Positions 33,612 through 42,534 are shown, numbered from the stretch's first letter. The stretch: DNA of 64,000 bases from an uncultured Oscillospiraceae bacterium (GCA_910579125.1 CAJTTH010000007.1:15268-79267), one strand, 5' to 3'. Notes: generated from the letters alone by a model not told the origin. Numbers and translations are program-made.

Positions 33612-33778
33612 TCTTAAAATGCAAAAGCTCGCATCGCGCGGCTTTGCCGCGCTAGCCGAGCAGCATTGCCTCCGCTCCGCTCGCTTTGCTCGCTCCTCTG
33701 CGGCAATGTTGCTCTTTGCTGTTAAGCTCCTCCCCTGTTTGAGCAATTAATTACGCGCCACACCAAACAGGAGATCCA
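33612..33778 (-). repeat. Dispersed structured intergenic element, copy B
   Basis: On the plus strand it has AAAAGCTCGCA, the hairpin GCGCGGC-TTT-GCCGCGC, CTAGCCGAG, then GCATTGCC and GGCAATGT enclosing a CTCCGCTCCGCTCG-type core, and a tail CACCAAACAGGAGATC. The block order matches copies A and C. It ends a few bases before the spoIIIAH ribosome binding site. Confidence 0.65.
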
Positions 33779-33795
33779 CACGCGGCTTTTGCGGT

Positions 33796-33870
33796 GTTTT
33801 GCGAAGCAAAACCGAATTGCCATTAGGGCAATTCGAGCAAAAACGCAGAGGGTTTCGGCGAAGCCGAAAC
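33796..33870. repeat. Three tandem perfect hairpins after spoIIIAG
   Basis: GTTTTGC-GAA-GCAAAAC (33796-33812), CGAATTGCC with GGCAATTCG (33813-33835), and GTTTCGGC-GAA-GCCGAAAC (33852-33870). The last begins 5 bases from the spoIIIAG stop. They may partly terminate or stabilise the transcript within the spoIIIA operon. Confidence 0.75.
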
Positions 33871-33874
33871 TTAG

Positions 33875-34408
33875 CTAACAGGTCACATAAACCTTGGACA
33901 GCCCGATATTCAACGCCTTTGCGACCGCATTCGCGACGCGCTCCTTTACCACAGGGTCGGACGCGCCCGTGCAGACCACCGCCGCGCCGCGAACCTTGGG
34001 CAGCACCGTACCCGTTTGCAGAGGCTCCTTTGAGCTGCCCGCAAGAACCACCTCCGTTTCCTTTTTACCGCTTTGAGCGCTGCCCTCCGGTTTGCTCTCG
34101 GACGAGCTTTCAGAACGTCTGTCCTTTTCAAAGACCCTCTCCGAGACTGTGTCCAGCGTCACCATGACCGTCACCTCACCCGCGCCGTCTATCTGCGACA
34201 CCAGCTGCACCAGCCGCTGTTCAAGCTCGCGCTCAATTTCGGCGGCGTTCTCGTTTGCCGCGTAAGGCTCGGTGACGTTCTTTTCCCCGCGTTCGCAGGA
34301 AACAGTGCTGAGCAGCAGCAACAGCATTACCGCAACCGCGCCCGCAACTACGATCTTTCTGCCCTTATCCCCGAGCAGAACCTCCTTAATTCGCTCCGAT
34401 AACCTCAC
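33875..34408 (-). CDS. spoIIIAG: Stage III sporulation protein AG
   Basis: Forms the large ring of the SpoIIIA-SpoIIQ secretion-like channel in the mother-cell membrane. It has 177 aa. One N-terminal membrane helix (IVVAGAVAVMLLLLLSTVSC) precedes the outer domain, which has EAEIERELEQRLVQ-like and GAGEVTVMVTLDT segments and ends RVANAVAKALNIGLSKVYVT. It overlaps spoIIIAF by 4 bases. Confidence 0.93.
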   Translation of the reverse strand: MRLSERIKEVLLGDKGRKIVVAGAVAVMLLLLLSTVSCERGEKNVTEPYAANENAAEIERELEQRLVQLVSQIDGAGEVTVMVTLDTVSERVFEKDRRSESSSESKPEGSAQSGKKETEVVLAGSSKEPLQTGTVLPKVRGAAVVCTGASDPVVKERVANAVAKALNIGLSKVYVTC

Positions 34409-34872
34409 TCCTTTACCTCCGCCGTAACTTTTATATCCTCCGAAAGCTCGCGTGAGAGAAGCTCCGCCGCCGCTGCTGCCGCCGCATGCTCACCCTCGCC
34501 GAAGACGAGCTTTACCTGTGTAATATTTATGCTGTACAAACCCGAAATATTAACGATAACGTGAATTTCTTCGGGATAAATTTCGTGTTCGCCCAACAGC
34601 TTGTACAGCTTATCCGACATATCACTGCATATCTTCCGCTGTAAATTTTCATTGACGTTCGCCGTCATTCCCGAATAATTACCGTTTTCGCCGAGATCGT
34701 AGTTCTGCGTTCCGAGATCGACGTCCGCGCCCGTTACCGCCGTTATTCCCGTCAGCAGGAACACAGCCGCAATCAGCAGCGATATCTGTTTCGCGTACTT
34801 GTTCTCCGGAACCAGCATTCTGAACAGCGCAGTACATATCGCCGCAATGCATACAGTCGACAAGAATTTCAT
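34405..34872 (-). CDS. spoIIIAF: Stage III sporulation protein AF
   Basis: Mother-cell membrane component of the SpoIIIA complex, 155 aa. Two N-terminal membrane helices (VCIAAICTALFRMLV and ISLLIAAVFLLTGITAV) precede a small outer domain with a ring-building-like fold, in which HVIVNISGLYSINITQVKLV is visible. The ATG at 34872 follows the spoIIIAE stop by 2 bases; the frame is open to 34938 but that part overlaps spoIIIAE. Confidence 0.9.
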   Translation of the reverse strand: MKFLSTVCIAAICTALFRMLVPENKYAKQISLLIAAVFLLTGITAVTGADVDLGTQNYDLGENGNYSGMTANVNENLQRKICSDMSDKLYKLLGEHEIYPEEIHVIVNISGLYSINITQVKLVFGEGEHAAAAAAAELLSRELSEDIKVTAEVKE

Positions 34873-34874
34873 TT

Positions 34875-35972
34875 TTACACCGTCCCCGTTATTGCCAACA
34901 GCAGCGCCGCCGCCAGAGTATTCAGCAGCAGAAAACACACTGTTACCGCGATTATTATCGTCATCACCGCACTGCAGCTTTTCAGCAGCGCGGTAAGCTC
35001 TTTAAGCCCGAACATCTCCGCCGCGTACTGCGAACAGGTAAGCGCCGCCTTGTAGCAGATAAGGCTCACCAGCGAAGGCAGTATTATTGCCGCGACCGCG
35101 ATCATTCCGTAAGTGCCTATGCTGCTTTTAAGCATGGTAATGCTTCCGCTGAACGTGTTCACCGCGTCGGAGATTGTTCCGCCGACTATCGGAACGCCCT
35201 GCGATACCATAAACTTCGCCGCTTTTATCGCCGTATTGTCAGCCGCCGAAGCCACCAGAGTCTGCGCCGAAAGAACGCTCATGAACACTGTCATTATCAG
35301 CGTTAGTCCCCACACCACAAACTTTTTCACAAGCTCTCCCAGCTTGTCCAGCTTTAATTCCGGGTGAACCGCTCCCGCCGTCGACACGCCGATTACCGTG
35401 CCGCACAGCGGTGCTAAAAAGTTCACCGCCAGCTGCGAGAAAAGCTGCGTAGCCGCAAGCGCCGCAGAATTGACCGCCGTCGCCGTGGTGATATGCCCGA
35501 GCACCGCCGCTATCGCCGTGAACGCGGGAATGAAAACCAACATAAAATTTGCCGCCGCACTAAGCAGCCCCAGTGTTCCGTCCAGAACCTCGTACACCGC
35601 CGACGCGGCTATTCCCGCGCCGCACAGCACGCCCACCGCCGAAAGCACTCCTTTCATGCCGCCCTCCATGCATACGCTTTCGGCTATCGCGCAGAACAGC
35701 ACCACTCCGCACAGCGAACACAGCAGCGCAAGCGGCTTTGTCGCACTCCCCTTGATCGTCTCCCAAATCTCTTTCAGTACTCCTCCGAACGTTAAATTCA
35801 GCGCGCCCGAGTTGTCGGGTGTTATCCCCTCGCTCTCGAGAATGCCGCGCGCATCGTCCGGGAGCGCCTCCGAAAGACTGTCCTGCCCGAAGTCAAGCTC
35901 CTCGGCGTAAGCAGTCGGAGAAAATAACAGAGTTAAAACAACGGTCAAAACAGCAAAATAAAACTTCTTCAT
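34875..35972 (-). CDS. spoIIIAE: Stage III sporulation protein AE
   Basis: Polytopic membrane protein of the SpoIIIA complex, 365 aa. It has a cleavable-looking signal peptide (FAVLTVVLTLLFSPTAYA) and about seven membrane segments; QGVPIVGGTISDAVNTFSGS is the family's conserved loop. It may form or support the transport channel together with SpoIIIAA. It is 45 bases from the spoIIIAD stop. Confidence 0.94.
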   Translation of the reverse strand: MKKFYFAVLTVVLTLLFSPTAYAEELDFGQDSLSEALPDDARGILESEGITPDNSGALNLTFGGVLKEIWETIKGSATKPLALLCSLCGVVLFCAIAESVCMEGGMKGVLSAVGVLCGAGIAASAVYEVLDGTLGLLSAAANFMLVFIPAFTAIAAVLGHITTATAVNSAALAATQLFSQLAVNFLAPLCGTVIGVSTAGAVHPELKLDKLGELVKKFVVWGLTLIMTVFMSVLSAQTLVASAADNTAIKAAKFMVSQGVPIVGGTISDAVNTFSGSITMLKSSIGTYGMIAVAAIILPSLVSLICYKAALTCSQYAAEMFGLKELTALLKSCSAVMTIIIAVTVCFLLLNTLAAALLLAITGTV

Positions 35973-36017
35973 AGCTTTTATGTTCCTTTAGCAAGCACAG
36001 AGTTGCTATCATAAATT

Positions 36018-36404
36018 CTAACCAATAAGCCCCGTTACCATATTAGCCAGATTAGTAAAGACCGGCAGCGAGATCGCCGCGATAGAAATTCTGCCGCCAA
36101 GCTCCAGTTTTGAAGCGACGGCGCTTTCCCCCGCATCGCGGGCACAGTCCGCCGAAAGCGTGGTAATATAGCACACCGCGAGCGCTTTAAGCAGCACCTT
36201 TGTAAATTCGCCGTCAATGCCGGCGCTCTCGGCAAGCTCCGCTATCGCCTTTATCGACGGCGCGGCAGTCGTTATCACGGCGGCGAGGATCGCAAGCCCC
36301 GCCGCTATCCCGACGAACACCGCGCTCTCGGGCTTTATTTGCCGCACGATAACGCACAGCGCCACTGTCAATATCCCAAATCCGCAAAGCGTTATAATAT
36401 CCAT
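36018..36404 (-). CDS. spoIIIAD: Stage III sporulation protein AD
   Basis: Small polytopic membrane protein of the SpoIIIA complex, 128 aa with about four membrane segments. The conserved C-terminal part includes TTLSADCARDAGESAVASKL and ELGGRISIAAISLPVF. It starts 4 bases after the spoIIIAC stop and belongs to the same mother-cell operon. Confidence 0.92.
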   Translation of the reverse strand: MDIITLCGFGILTVALCVIVRQIKPESAVFVGIAAGLAILAAVITTAAPSIKAIAELAESAGIDGEFTKVLLKALAVCYITTLSADCARDAGESAVASKLELGGRISIAAISLPVFTNLANMVTGLIG

Positions 36405-36408
36405 AGCT

Positions 36409-36606
36409 TTACCACAGTCCGAAAACGTTCCGTATCGTCTCGAACAGCTCCTCGATAGCGGGTATTATCATCATCAGCACGATTATCAGTCCCGCCACGG
36501 TAAGCATAACAGCCTGCTCGTCATGGTCGGTCTTTTTAAGAATTAAATTCAGCACCGCCACGATTATTCCCACCGCGGCGATCTTAAAAAGCAAGTCAAG
36601 CTCCAT
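36409..36606 (-). CDS. spoIIIAC: Stage III sporulation protein AC
   Basis: 65-aa membrane protein with two helices (IAAVGIIVAVLNLILKKT and AVMLTVAGLIIVLMMIIP), as expected of SpoIIIAC. It begins with MELDLLFKIA, and the conserved DHDEQAVMLTVAGLI segment lies between the helices. AGGACGG lies just upstream of the start. Confidence 0.93.
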   Translation of the reverse strand: MELDLLFKIAAVGIIVAVLNLILKKTDHDEQAVMLTVAGLIIVLMMIIPAIEELFETIRNVFGLW

Positions 36607-36615
36607 AGTCCGTCC

Positions 36616-37092
36616 TCAAATAATAATTACCGCTGCCGCAATACCGCACAGCACACCCACCTGCATTACAGCCTTTCCCTTGCGCGTATACGCTTCACGC
36701 GCGGAACGCTCCATTTCGGAGAACCTCTCCGCGTAAGACCCGATAAGCCGCAGCGTGCCCTCTCTGTCCGAAGTGCCGATGCTCTGCCCCAGTTCCGCTA
36801 ACAGCGCGGCTTCTCCATTCTTTTGCGGCAGCCGCGAGCATGCGTTCTCCCATGCGCTTTTTGCATCCTCACCGTTGTCGATAAACCCACGCACAAGCTC
36901 CGCGAAACGTCCGTCCGCGCGGCATATCAGTTCGTCCAGCGTAAGCCCCGAGCAGCGTATCTCGATAAGGAAATTCCCCAACATCTGCGATATCTCGCCC
37001 AGAAACAGCGCACGGTTTTTCAGCTCCCTGCTCCGCCGAAAGCCCTCCAGCAGACAGCAGCACAGCGCTATCATAGCCGCCAACAATCTCAT
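36616..37092 (-). CDS. spoIIIAB: Stage III sporulation protein AB
   Basis: 158-aa protein with one N-terminal and one C-terminal hydrophobic helix, related in fold to type II secretion GspF cytoplasmic domains. The conserved segment is LAELGQSIGTSDREGTLRLI, followed by GKAVMQVGVLCGIAAAVIII. It lies between spoIIIAA and spoIIIAC, as in other spore formers. Confidence 0.92.
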   Translation of the reverse strand: MRLLAAMIALCCCLLEGFRRSRELKNRALFLGEISQMLGNFLIEIRCSGLTLDELICRADGRFAELVRGFIDNGEDAKSAWENACSRLPQKNGEAALLAELGQSIGTSDREGTLRLIGSYAERFSEMERSAREAYTRKGKAVMQVGVLCGIAAAVIII

Positions 37093-37130
37093 ATCATCAC
37101 CCTCGTCAAATCGGCATAAGCATACTTTTT

Positions 37131-37973
37131 TTACCCTTTGTTTTCCCGATAGTCAAGGAGCCGTCCCCTGTCGCCGATAAGCGCGCAAACGTCAAAAAAC
37201 GGCGCTATTCCGCGCGTCTGCGGACGTTTTTGAAGCTCGTTAAGACTTGCCGCGTGCGCCGAAGCCGCCAGTTTCACTCCGCAGAACAGCGCCTGTTCGA
37301 TCGCGGTCTCGTCATTGCCTATCTCGTCACAGATGATTACCTCCGGACTTAACGTGCGCAGCGCCAGCATTATCCCGTCGCTTTTCGAGCAGCCGCACAG
37401 CACGTCGGTATTCAGACCGATATCCAGCGTCGGCGTTCCGTGAAACGACGCCGAAAGCTCGTTGCGGCTGTCGATAAGCGTTACCCTGTGATGTTCGCCG
37501 AGCCGCCTTGCCAGATCGCGAAGCACCGTTGTCTTTCCGCAAAGCGGTTTCCCCGCGATAAGCACCGAGCGCATTCCTCCCGAAAAGAACCGTGAATAAA
37601 CTTCGTCCGCACAGCCCCTGATCTCATGCGCAATTCGTATATTCAGCCCCGAGATATCTTTGAACATCTCGATCTTTCCGCCGTTCGTGACCGCCGTGCC
37701 GCATATTCCGACGCGGTGCCCGCCGTCAAGCGTGACAAAGCCCTGTGCGATCTCCTCCTGAAAGCTGTGCACCGAATATCTGCATATCTCCGCGAAGCAG
37801 TCCGCGATCTCCGCTGATGAAAACGGTTCGGAACACACGCGCATATCGCCGAGAATATTCACGCAGACGCTCGGTCTGCCAGCGCGCAGCCTTATTTCCG
37901 CAACGCCCGACAAAGGCTCTGTTATACGAATTTTAGCCGCCGACTTTAATGGGAGCTTCACCGTGTTTATCAT
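37131..37973 (-). CDS. spoIIIAA: Stage III sporulation protein AA (secretion-type ATPase)
   Basis: Cytoplasmic AAA ATPase resembling type II/IV secretion motors, thought to power the mother-cell feeding channel. 280 aa. The Walker A is LIAGKPLCGKTTVLRDLARR, where Cys takes the usual second-glycine region. The Walker B is EVIICDEIGNDETAIEQAL, with the conserved DSRNELSA between them. It is the first gene of the operon; a candidate sigma-E promoter lies 43 bases upstream. CGGAGGACGG precedes the ATG. Confidence 0.94.
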   Translation of the reverse strand: MINTVKLPLKSAAKIRITEPLSGVAEIRLRAGRPSVCVNILGDMRVCSEPFSSAEIADCFAEICRYSVHSFQEEIAQGFVTLDGGHRVGICGTAVTNGGKIEMFKDISGLNIRIAHEIRGCADEVYSRFFSGGMRSVLIAGKPLCGKTTVLRDLARRLGEHHRVTLIDSRNELSASFHGTPTLDIGLNTDVLCGCSKSDGIMLALRTLSPEVIICDEIGNDETAIEQALFCGVKLAASAHAASLNELQKRPQTRGIAPFFDVCALIGDRGRLLDYRENKG

Positions 37974-38015
37974 TTTCCGTCCTCCGCTTTCGGTAACTTG
38001 TCCGCTGTTTGTTTA

Positions 38016-38046
38016 ATTCTATGAGCCTTGAATTTAAAATAGAACA
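38016..38046 (-). promoter_or_regulatory. Candidate sigma-E promoter of the spoIIIA operon
   Basis: On the minus strand CATAGAAT sits 12 bp downstream of TCTATTTT, resembling the mother-cell sigma-E pattern (ATATT, 12-14 bp, CATAnnnT). Its position before spoIIIAA is as expected. Confidence 0.5.
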
Positions 38047-38090
38047 AAACCTCACAGTCCTATCTGCATATTCGGCGAAAAAGGCATAAC

Positions 38091-38126
38091 AATAAGCCGC
38101 ATACGAAGCTCCGTATGCGGCTTATT
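38091..38126. terminator. Strong terminator after the remA-to-thiN operon
   Basis: AATAAGCCGCATACG and its exact complement form a 15-bp stem with a 6-base loop, 9 bases from the stop of the last gene. Confidence 0.85.
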
Positions 38127-38134
38127 TACTTTTA

Positions 38135-38758
38135 TCACAGCTTATTCCAGTACCTTGTAAACCCGTCAGCCCAGTATTTACAGGGCAAAACCGCTATTGA
38201 AAAGCACTTTGCCGGCGCGGCGATTATCGGCATCAATCCGCTCTTCAGCACCTTTTTCGGCAAATGCTCACGGAAAACGATCACACCTTGCATTGTAAGG
38301 TTCATAGGAAAATTGCCGCCGTCGTCTGCTTTTATCCTTACGCGCGAACGGTCGAGCTCCCCCGCAATTACCGCGGCTGCCTCCCGTATCCACTCGGGAT
38401 TTTCCTCGGGCTTTCGCTCTTTGCACTCATAAAGGTAATTTGCAAATGACTTCATTATCAGCGGATCGGAGATCGAGGTTTTCGGGCGCTTGTGATTGAA
38501 CACAACCTCCGCTACGCTCGACGCAGGACTTCGCAGCGTCGGCGCATTGAACAGCACGCGGTTCGCCTGCACAATACATGAATAGTATACCTCGCCCCAT
38601 TTCAGCAATACGTGGAACTCCGCGTACAGCTTTGAAAGCTCGTCGTCCGCCTTGAGCCACGGCGGCCTCGGCGGCAGCGTAAACCTGTCCTTGTGCCTGT
38701 GAAAATTCGCACTCATAATTTCAAGGTCGCCGTTGAGATCCAGATCCATTATGTTCAA
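38135..38758 (-). CDS. Hypothetical protein following thiN
   Basis: I do not recognise this 207-aa protein. It has no signal peptide. A hydrophobic stretch near the C-terminus (LMPIIAAPAKCFSIAVLP) is too polar to be a sure membrane helix. Other visible parts are RFTLPPRPPWLKADDELSKL, HVLLKWGEVYYSCIVQANRV and a NLTMQGVIVFREHLPKKVL segment. The ATG overlaps the thiN stop by 4 bases, so it is co-translated, and the operon terminates right after it. A role tied to thiamine or to ribosome maturation cannot be inferred. Confidence 0.75.
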   Translation of the reverse strand: MNIMDLDLNGDLEIMSANFHRHKDRFTLPPRPPWLKADDELSKLYAEFHVLLKWGEVYYSCIVQANRVLFNAPTLRSPASSVAEVVFNHKRPKTSISDPLIMKSFANYLYECKERKPEENPEWIREAAAVIAGELDRSRVRIKADDGGNFPMNLTMQGVIVFREHLPKKVLKSGLMPIIAAPAKCFSIAVLPCKYWADGFTRYWNKL

Positions 38759-39381
38759 GACCCGCGTACCTCCACAACCAGCGCCGTTCCAGAATGAACG
38801 GTTATCTCCGCCGTATCGTCGATTATCTCGTTGCTTACGCCCGTCGGCATATCGTTGGTGAGCGGGTGATTTGTTATCGGGTACTTCACGCCCTTTTCGG
38901 TAACGACCGCAGTCTTGTCATACGCAAAAACCGACAGATAGCCGTCAAATTTCGGTATCGACCTGCTCTCGTTCGACAACAGAAAAAGCTTGGTATCATC
39001 GCCGAAAAGCGCACCGTTTATCCCGCGTATTTTAAAGTGATAAAGCATCTGGATATTCGCGATCGTGTGGTCAATTCTGCCGCCGAGCGCACAGAAGAAC
39101 CGCAGCTCGCTGCAGCCGTATTTCAGCGCGAAATCCGCCGCGAGCATAGCGTCGGTGTCATCCTTGACGGGCGAGACCTTAACGCACTCCACCCCCTCGG
39201 GCACGGCGGACTTCGCGCTGTCAAAATCGCCGACAACAAGGTCGGGTCTGATGCCCGCCTCCAGCGCAACGTCAAGCCCCCTGTCCGCAGCAATGACAAA
39301 GCCCTCCGCAAGCTCCTTTTTCAGCCCCTTTGTGGGCGCTCCGCAGATTATCGAACAGATTTTTCTATCGTTCCCAGTCAT
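38755..39381 (-). CDS. thiN: Thiamine pyrophosphokinase
   Basis: Transfers diphosphate from ATP to thiamine to make thiamine diphosphate. About 208 aa. Catalytic motifs are IAADRGLDVALEAGIRPDLV, VGDFDSAKSA, and a later VSPVKDDTDAMLAADFAL and FFCALGGRIDHTIANIQML. It overlaps the end of rsgA by 17 bases if the ATG at 39381 is used; the frame is open to 39402. rsgA-thiN adjacency is common in Firmicutes. Confidence 0.93.
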   Translation of the reverse strand: MTGNDRKICSIICGAPTKGLKKELAEGFVIAADRGLDVALEAGIRPDLVVGDFDSAKSAVPEGVECVKVSPVKDDTDAMLAADFALKYGCSELRFFCALGGRIDHTIANIQMLYHFKIRGINGALFGDDTKLFLLSNESRSIPKFDGYLSVFAYDKTAVVTEKGVKYPITNHPLTNDMPTGVSNEIIDDTAEITVHSGTALVVEVRGS

Positions 39382-40240
39382 TGATCTTACAAGCCTCCTC
39401 AAACATTCTCAAATAGCTGTCATAGCGCGACCTTGCGATCTTGTTTTCCTCGACCGCCGCCCTCACCGCGCAGCCTTTTTCCTTAACGTGAACGCAGTTT
39501 GCGAACGCGCACCCGCCCAGATACTCCCCGAACTCACGGAAAGCTCCGTCAAGCTCGCTCTTCGGAATGCGGCAGTAACGCTCGGTGTCCACCGTCGAAA
39601 AGCCCGGCGTATCGGCTATGTAACCGCTGCCAAGCCCGAAAAGCTCGACCTGCCGTGTGGTATGCCGTCCGCGCCCGAGCTTCTTGCTGATATGCGCCGT
39701 CTCCAGAGCAAGCTCGGGATAAAGCACGTTCAGCAGACTGGACTTCCCTACGCCCGAATTTCCGACAAACGCTGCGGTCTTTCCCTCTATCAGTGCACGA
39801 ACCTCCTCTGCGCCCTCGCCCGTTAAATTGTCAACCGTGCAAACGTCAATGCCTATCGAGCGGTATATCTGCGGCAGATCTCCCGCGCTTTCCAAGTCTA
39901 TCTTCGTGAATACGACCACAGGCTCTATCCCCTTGCTGTCCGCGATAGCAACCAGCTTATCAAGTATAAAGCGGTTGACGGCAGGCTTGGCGACGCTATT
40001 CACGAATACGATCTTGTCCAGATTGGCAAGCGGTGGACGTACCAGAAAATTTCTCCGCTCGTGAATTTCGGAAATAACAGGCTCGGCGTTCTCGCCGATC
40101 TCCACGAGGACGCGGTCTCCCGCTACGGGGCTTATCCCCTTGTTGCGGAAAATGCCCCTCGCCGCGCATTTAACGCCTTTCTCCTCATAGCCGTCAAGGG
40201 CGTCCACATAGTAGACGCCCCCAACAGCTTTTGTGATCAA
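39365..40240 (-). CDS. rsgA: Ribosome small-subunit biogenesis GTPase RsgA
   Basis: Circularly permuted GTPase that assists late 30S maturation, 291 aa. It has an N-terminal OB fold, then the G4 motif VFTKIDLES before the P-loop VGNSGVGKSSLLNVL and the DTPGFST G3. The zinc module CAFANCVHVKEKGCAV is at the C-terminus. The start codon appears to be TTG at 40240 after GAGGG. It lies in the usual stkP-rsgA-thiN order. Confidence 0.95.
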   Translation of the reverse strand: MITKAVGGVYYVDALDGYEEKGVKCAARGIFRNKGISPVAGDRVLVEIGENAEPVISEIHERRNFLVRPPLANLDKIVFVNSVAKPAVNRFILDKLVAIADSKGIEPVVVFTKIDLESAGDLPQIYRSIGIDVCTVDNLTGEGAEEVRALIEGKTAAFVGNSGVGKSSLLNVLYPELALETAHISKKLGRGRHTTRQVELFGLGSGYIADTPGFSTVDTERYCRIPKSELDGAFREFGEYLGGCAFANCVHVKEKGCAVRAAVEENKIARSRYDSYLRMFEEACKINDWER

Positions 40241-40284
40241 GCCCTCAAAAGCAAATGCTGAAATTTCAATTACCCCCCGATCGG

Positions 40285-42534
40285 TCAGTTGGAGCTACTG
40301 TCGTCCGACGAGTTTGACGAGTCGGACGAATCCGAGGAATCCGTGCTCTCCGTCGGCTCGCTGTAGCCGGGTGTCGAACTTGTGGAGGACGACGATGATT
40401 CGGAGGAACTCGACGACGGCGTATTCGTATCGCCCTTCAGCAATTCGGCAAATATGCCGCTGTTAGGCTGTCCGATCTGCTTTGCAGTTCCCTCCGTCTC
40501 GGTGAACGTTATCTCGACTTCGATGAACGTGCCTTCCTTGCCCGTTGCCTGCGATTCCACCTTGATCGCCAGATACTTCGTCTCGCCGGGCTTGCCCTTA
40601 ACGTCGTATCTTATGCGCTTCGAGCCGCTTAGCGACACGTCGCGTATCTCATTGGACGCTGCCTGGTCGAGAACGGCATCAACATAATATTTGATCTTGA
40701 ACTCGCCTGTAATATTGTTCGGCAAGTCAATATTCACGGTCTTGGAGATCTCGGGAATAACGCCCGTGCTGACCGTAAGTTTCAGCTCGTCACCCTTGTT
40801 TGCAATCGTGCTTCTGGGCTTATCCTGCGCGATTATCTCGCCTGCGGGCGCTTCGCTGTCTTTGGGTTCAAATATCGGGATAAGACCCTGCTCCTTGCAG
40901 AGACGGTCTGCCTCCTCCTGCGGAAGTCCGACGTAGTTCTCCACATAAACAGGCGTATTTGTCGGTCCGAGACTTACAATAAGATACACGGTCGAACCCA
41001 CCTGAGCCATTTCGTGCGCCGCAGGCAGCGTTTTGATGACATTCCCCTTGGCAATGTCGTCGCTCTCCGAGAATTGACTCGTGACTTTAAATCCCTCGCG
41101 CTTGAGCTGCTGCTCGGCGGCGGACTGCGTTCTGTTGGTGAAGTCTTGTATCTCAACCTTACGCGCGCCCATACTCACCTTAACGGTGATGGTCGTGCCG
41201 ATCTTTGCGCGTCTGCCCTCGGGAGGATCCTGGTCAAATATCTGGTTTTGCGTGAATTCGCTGTACTGCTGCTCTGCTTTGATCTTGAAATACTCGTTGT
41301 TCTCATATTTAGCGTAAACCGTATCCCAGTCCTCGCCGATAAAGCTCGGAACTGCAAACTCGTTGTCAGGGAAAATGCTGATATCGGTATCGCTCGTGCC
41401 GCTGTTGCTAGTTATATCCTGAATAGCTCCGAGACGGTTGGAAACAAGCGTAAGCACCAGAAATACGGTCGCGATAACGAAAGCCGCACCGACAGCGAAC
41501 AATATCGGAATCATCGGGCTGCGGCGCTCCTCGTACTCGTCGTCATCGTCGTCGTACTCGTCGTCATCATCGTCATCGTCGTAATCCTCGTCGATACGGA
41601 TACGCGACTTGCGGCGCGACGTCTCCATTTCGGCAGCGGGATTGGAGCGGTCGGCAAACTTCGCCGTACCGTCCGTTGAACTGTACTTGTAATCGAATAC
41701 AATGCCGGGGTTCTTCTTGAAATCCTCCAGATCAGAAATCATTTCGCCCGCGGTCTGGTAACGCGCCTGCGGCTCTTTCTGCATAGCGCGGAGAACGATC
41801 TGCTCAAGCCCCTCAGGAATGGTCTCGTTTATCTCCGTCGGACGCTTGGGGTTGCTCTGCATGTGCTTGAGTGCGATAGCGACGGGCGTGTCGCCATCAA
41901 ACGGCTTTCTGCCCGTAAGCATTTCGTACAGCGCAACGCCGACCGAATAAATATCACTTCTCTCGTCGGTAATATCGCCGCGCGCCTGTTCAGGGCTGAT
42001 GTAGTGCACAGAACCGATCGTCTTTTCGGACATGGTCTTGTTGTTTTCGCGGTTAAAGCGCGCGATGCCGAAGTCCATGACCTTAATCGTGCCGTCGCGC
42101 AGCAGCATAACATTCGAGCTTTTCACGTCGCGGTGAACGATACCCCTGTCGTGCGCGTGCTGGAGCGCTCTGAGCACCTGCACGGTAAAGTGAACCGCGT
42201 CGCGCCATTTCAGCACTCCCTGCTGCTCGATATAGTCAGTAAGCGTAATTCCATCGACATACTCCATAACGATAAACTGAACCTTGTCGGTAAAGCCCAC
42301 GTCATAAATTTTTACAATATTCGGGTGGCTGAGGAGCGCAATTGCCTTGCTCTCGTTACGGAAGCGGCGCAGAAATTCCTCGCTGCCCGCAAACTCGGTC
42401 TTAAGAATTTTCACCGCGACGATCCTGTCCTCCTGAACGTCGCGCGCCCGGTAAATATCCGCCATACCTCCGACGCCGATAAGCTCGAGAAGCTCGTAGC
42501 GTCCGTCCAGCTTTTTTCCGATGTTGTTATCCAT
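40285..42534 (-). CDS. prkC: PASTA-domain Ser/Thr protein kinase (PrkC/StkP family)
   Basis: Membrane kinase that senses muropeptides or lipid II and controls growth and germination. 749 aa. Residues 13-270 are a Hanks kinase: P-loop GVGGMADIY, HRDVKSSN at 134, DFG at 154 and SPEQARG at 180. Residues 315-336 are an almost pure run of Asp/Glu next to the membrane helix (341-366). Three PASTA repeats follow (about 394-456, 458-523, 527-591), then a beta-rich domain and a C-terminal tail of mostly Ser/Asp. The cognate phosphatase gene is upstream, but this gene also has its own promoter at 42676. Confidence 0.95.
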   Translation of the reverse strand: MDNNIGKKLDGRYELLELIGVGGMADIYRARDVQEDRIVAVKILKTEFAGSEEFLRRFRNESKAIALLSHPNIVKIYDVGFTDKVQFIVMEYVDGITLTDYIEQQGVLKWRDAVHFTVQVLRALQHAHDRGIVHRDVKSSNVMLLRDGTIKVMDFGIARFNRENNKTMSEKTIGSVHYISPEQARGDITDERSDIYSVGVALYEMLTGRKPFDGDTPVAIALKHMQSNPKRPTEINETIPEGLEQIVLRAMQKEPQARYQTAGEMISDLEDFKKNPGIVFDYKYSSTDGTAKFADRSNPAAEMETSRRKSRIRIDEDYDDDDDDDEYDDDDDEYEERRSPMIPILFAVGAAFVIATVFLVLTLVSNRLGAIQDITSNSGTSDTDISIFPDNEFAVPSFIGEDWDTVYAKYENNEYFKIKAEQQYSEFTQNQIFDQDPPEGRRAKIGTTITVKVSMGARKVEIQDFTNRTQSAAEQQLKREGFKVTSQFSESDDIAKGNVIKTLPAAHEMAQVGSTVYLIVSLGPTNTPVYVENYVGLPQEEADRLCKEQGLIPIFEPKDSEAPAGEIIAQDKPRSTIANKGDELKLTVSTGVIPEISKTVNIDLPNNITGEFKIKYYVDAVLDQAASNEIRDVSLSGSKRIRYDVKGKPGETKYLAIKVESQATGKEGTFIEVEITFTETEGTAKQIGQPNSGIFAELLKGDTNTPSSSSSESSSSSTSSTPGYSEPTESTDSSDSSDSSNSSDDSSSN

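Noticed and set aside
40290..40420. Low-complexity repeat at the kinase 3' end
   Set aside because: It encodes the Ser/Asp-rich tail and stays in frame.
41520..41591. Short GTC/GTCATC-type tandem repeats, considered as a repeat array or CRISPR
   Set aside because: They are codons for an Asp/Glu-rich stretch of the kinase; there are no spacers or fixed repeat unit.
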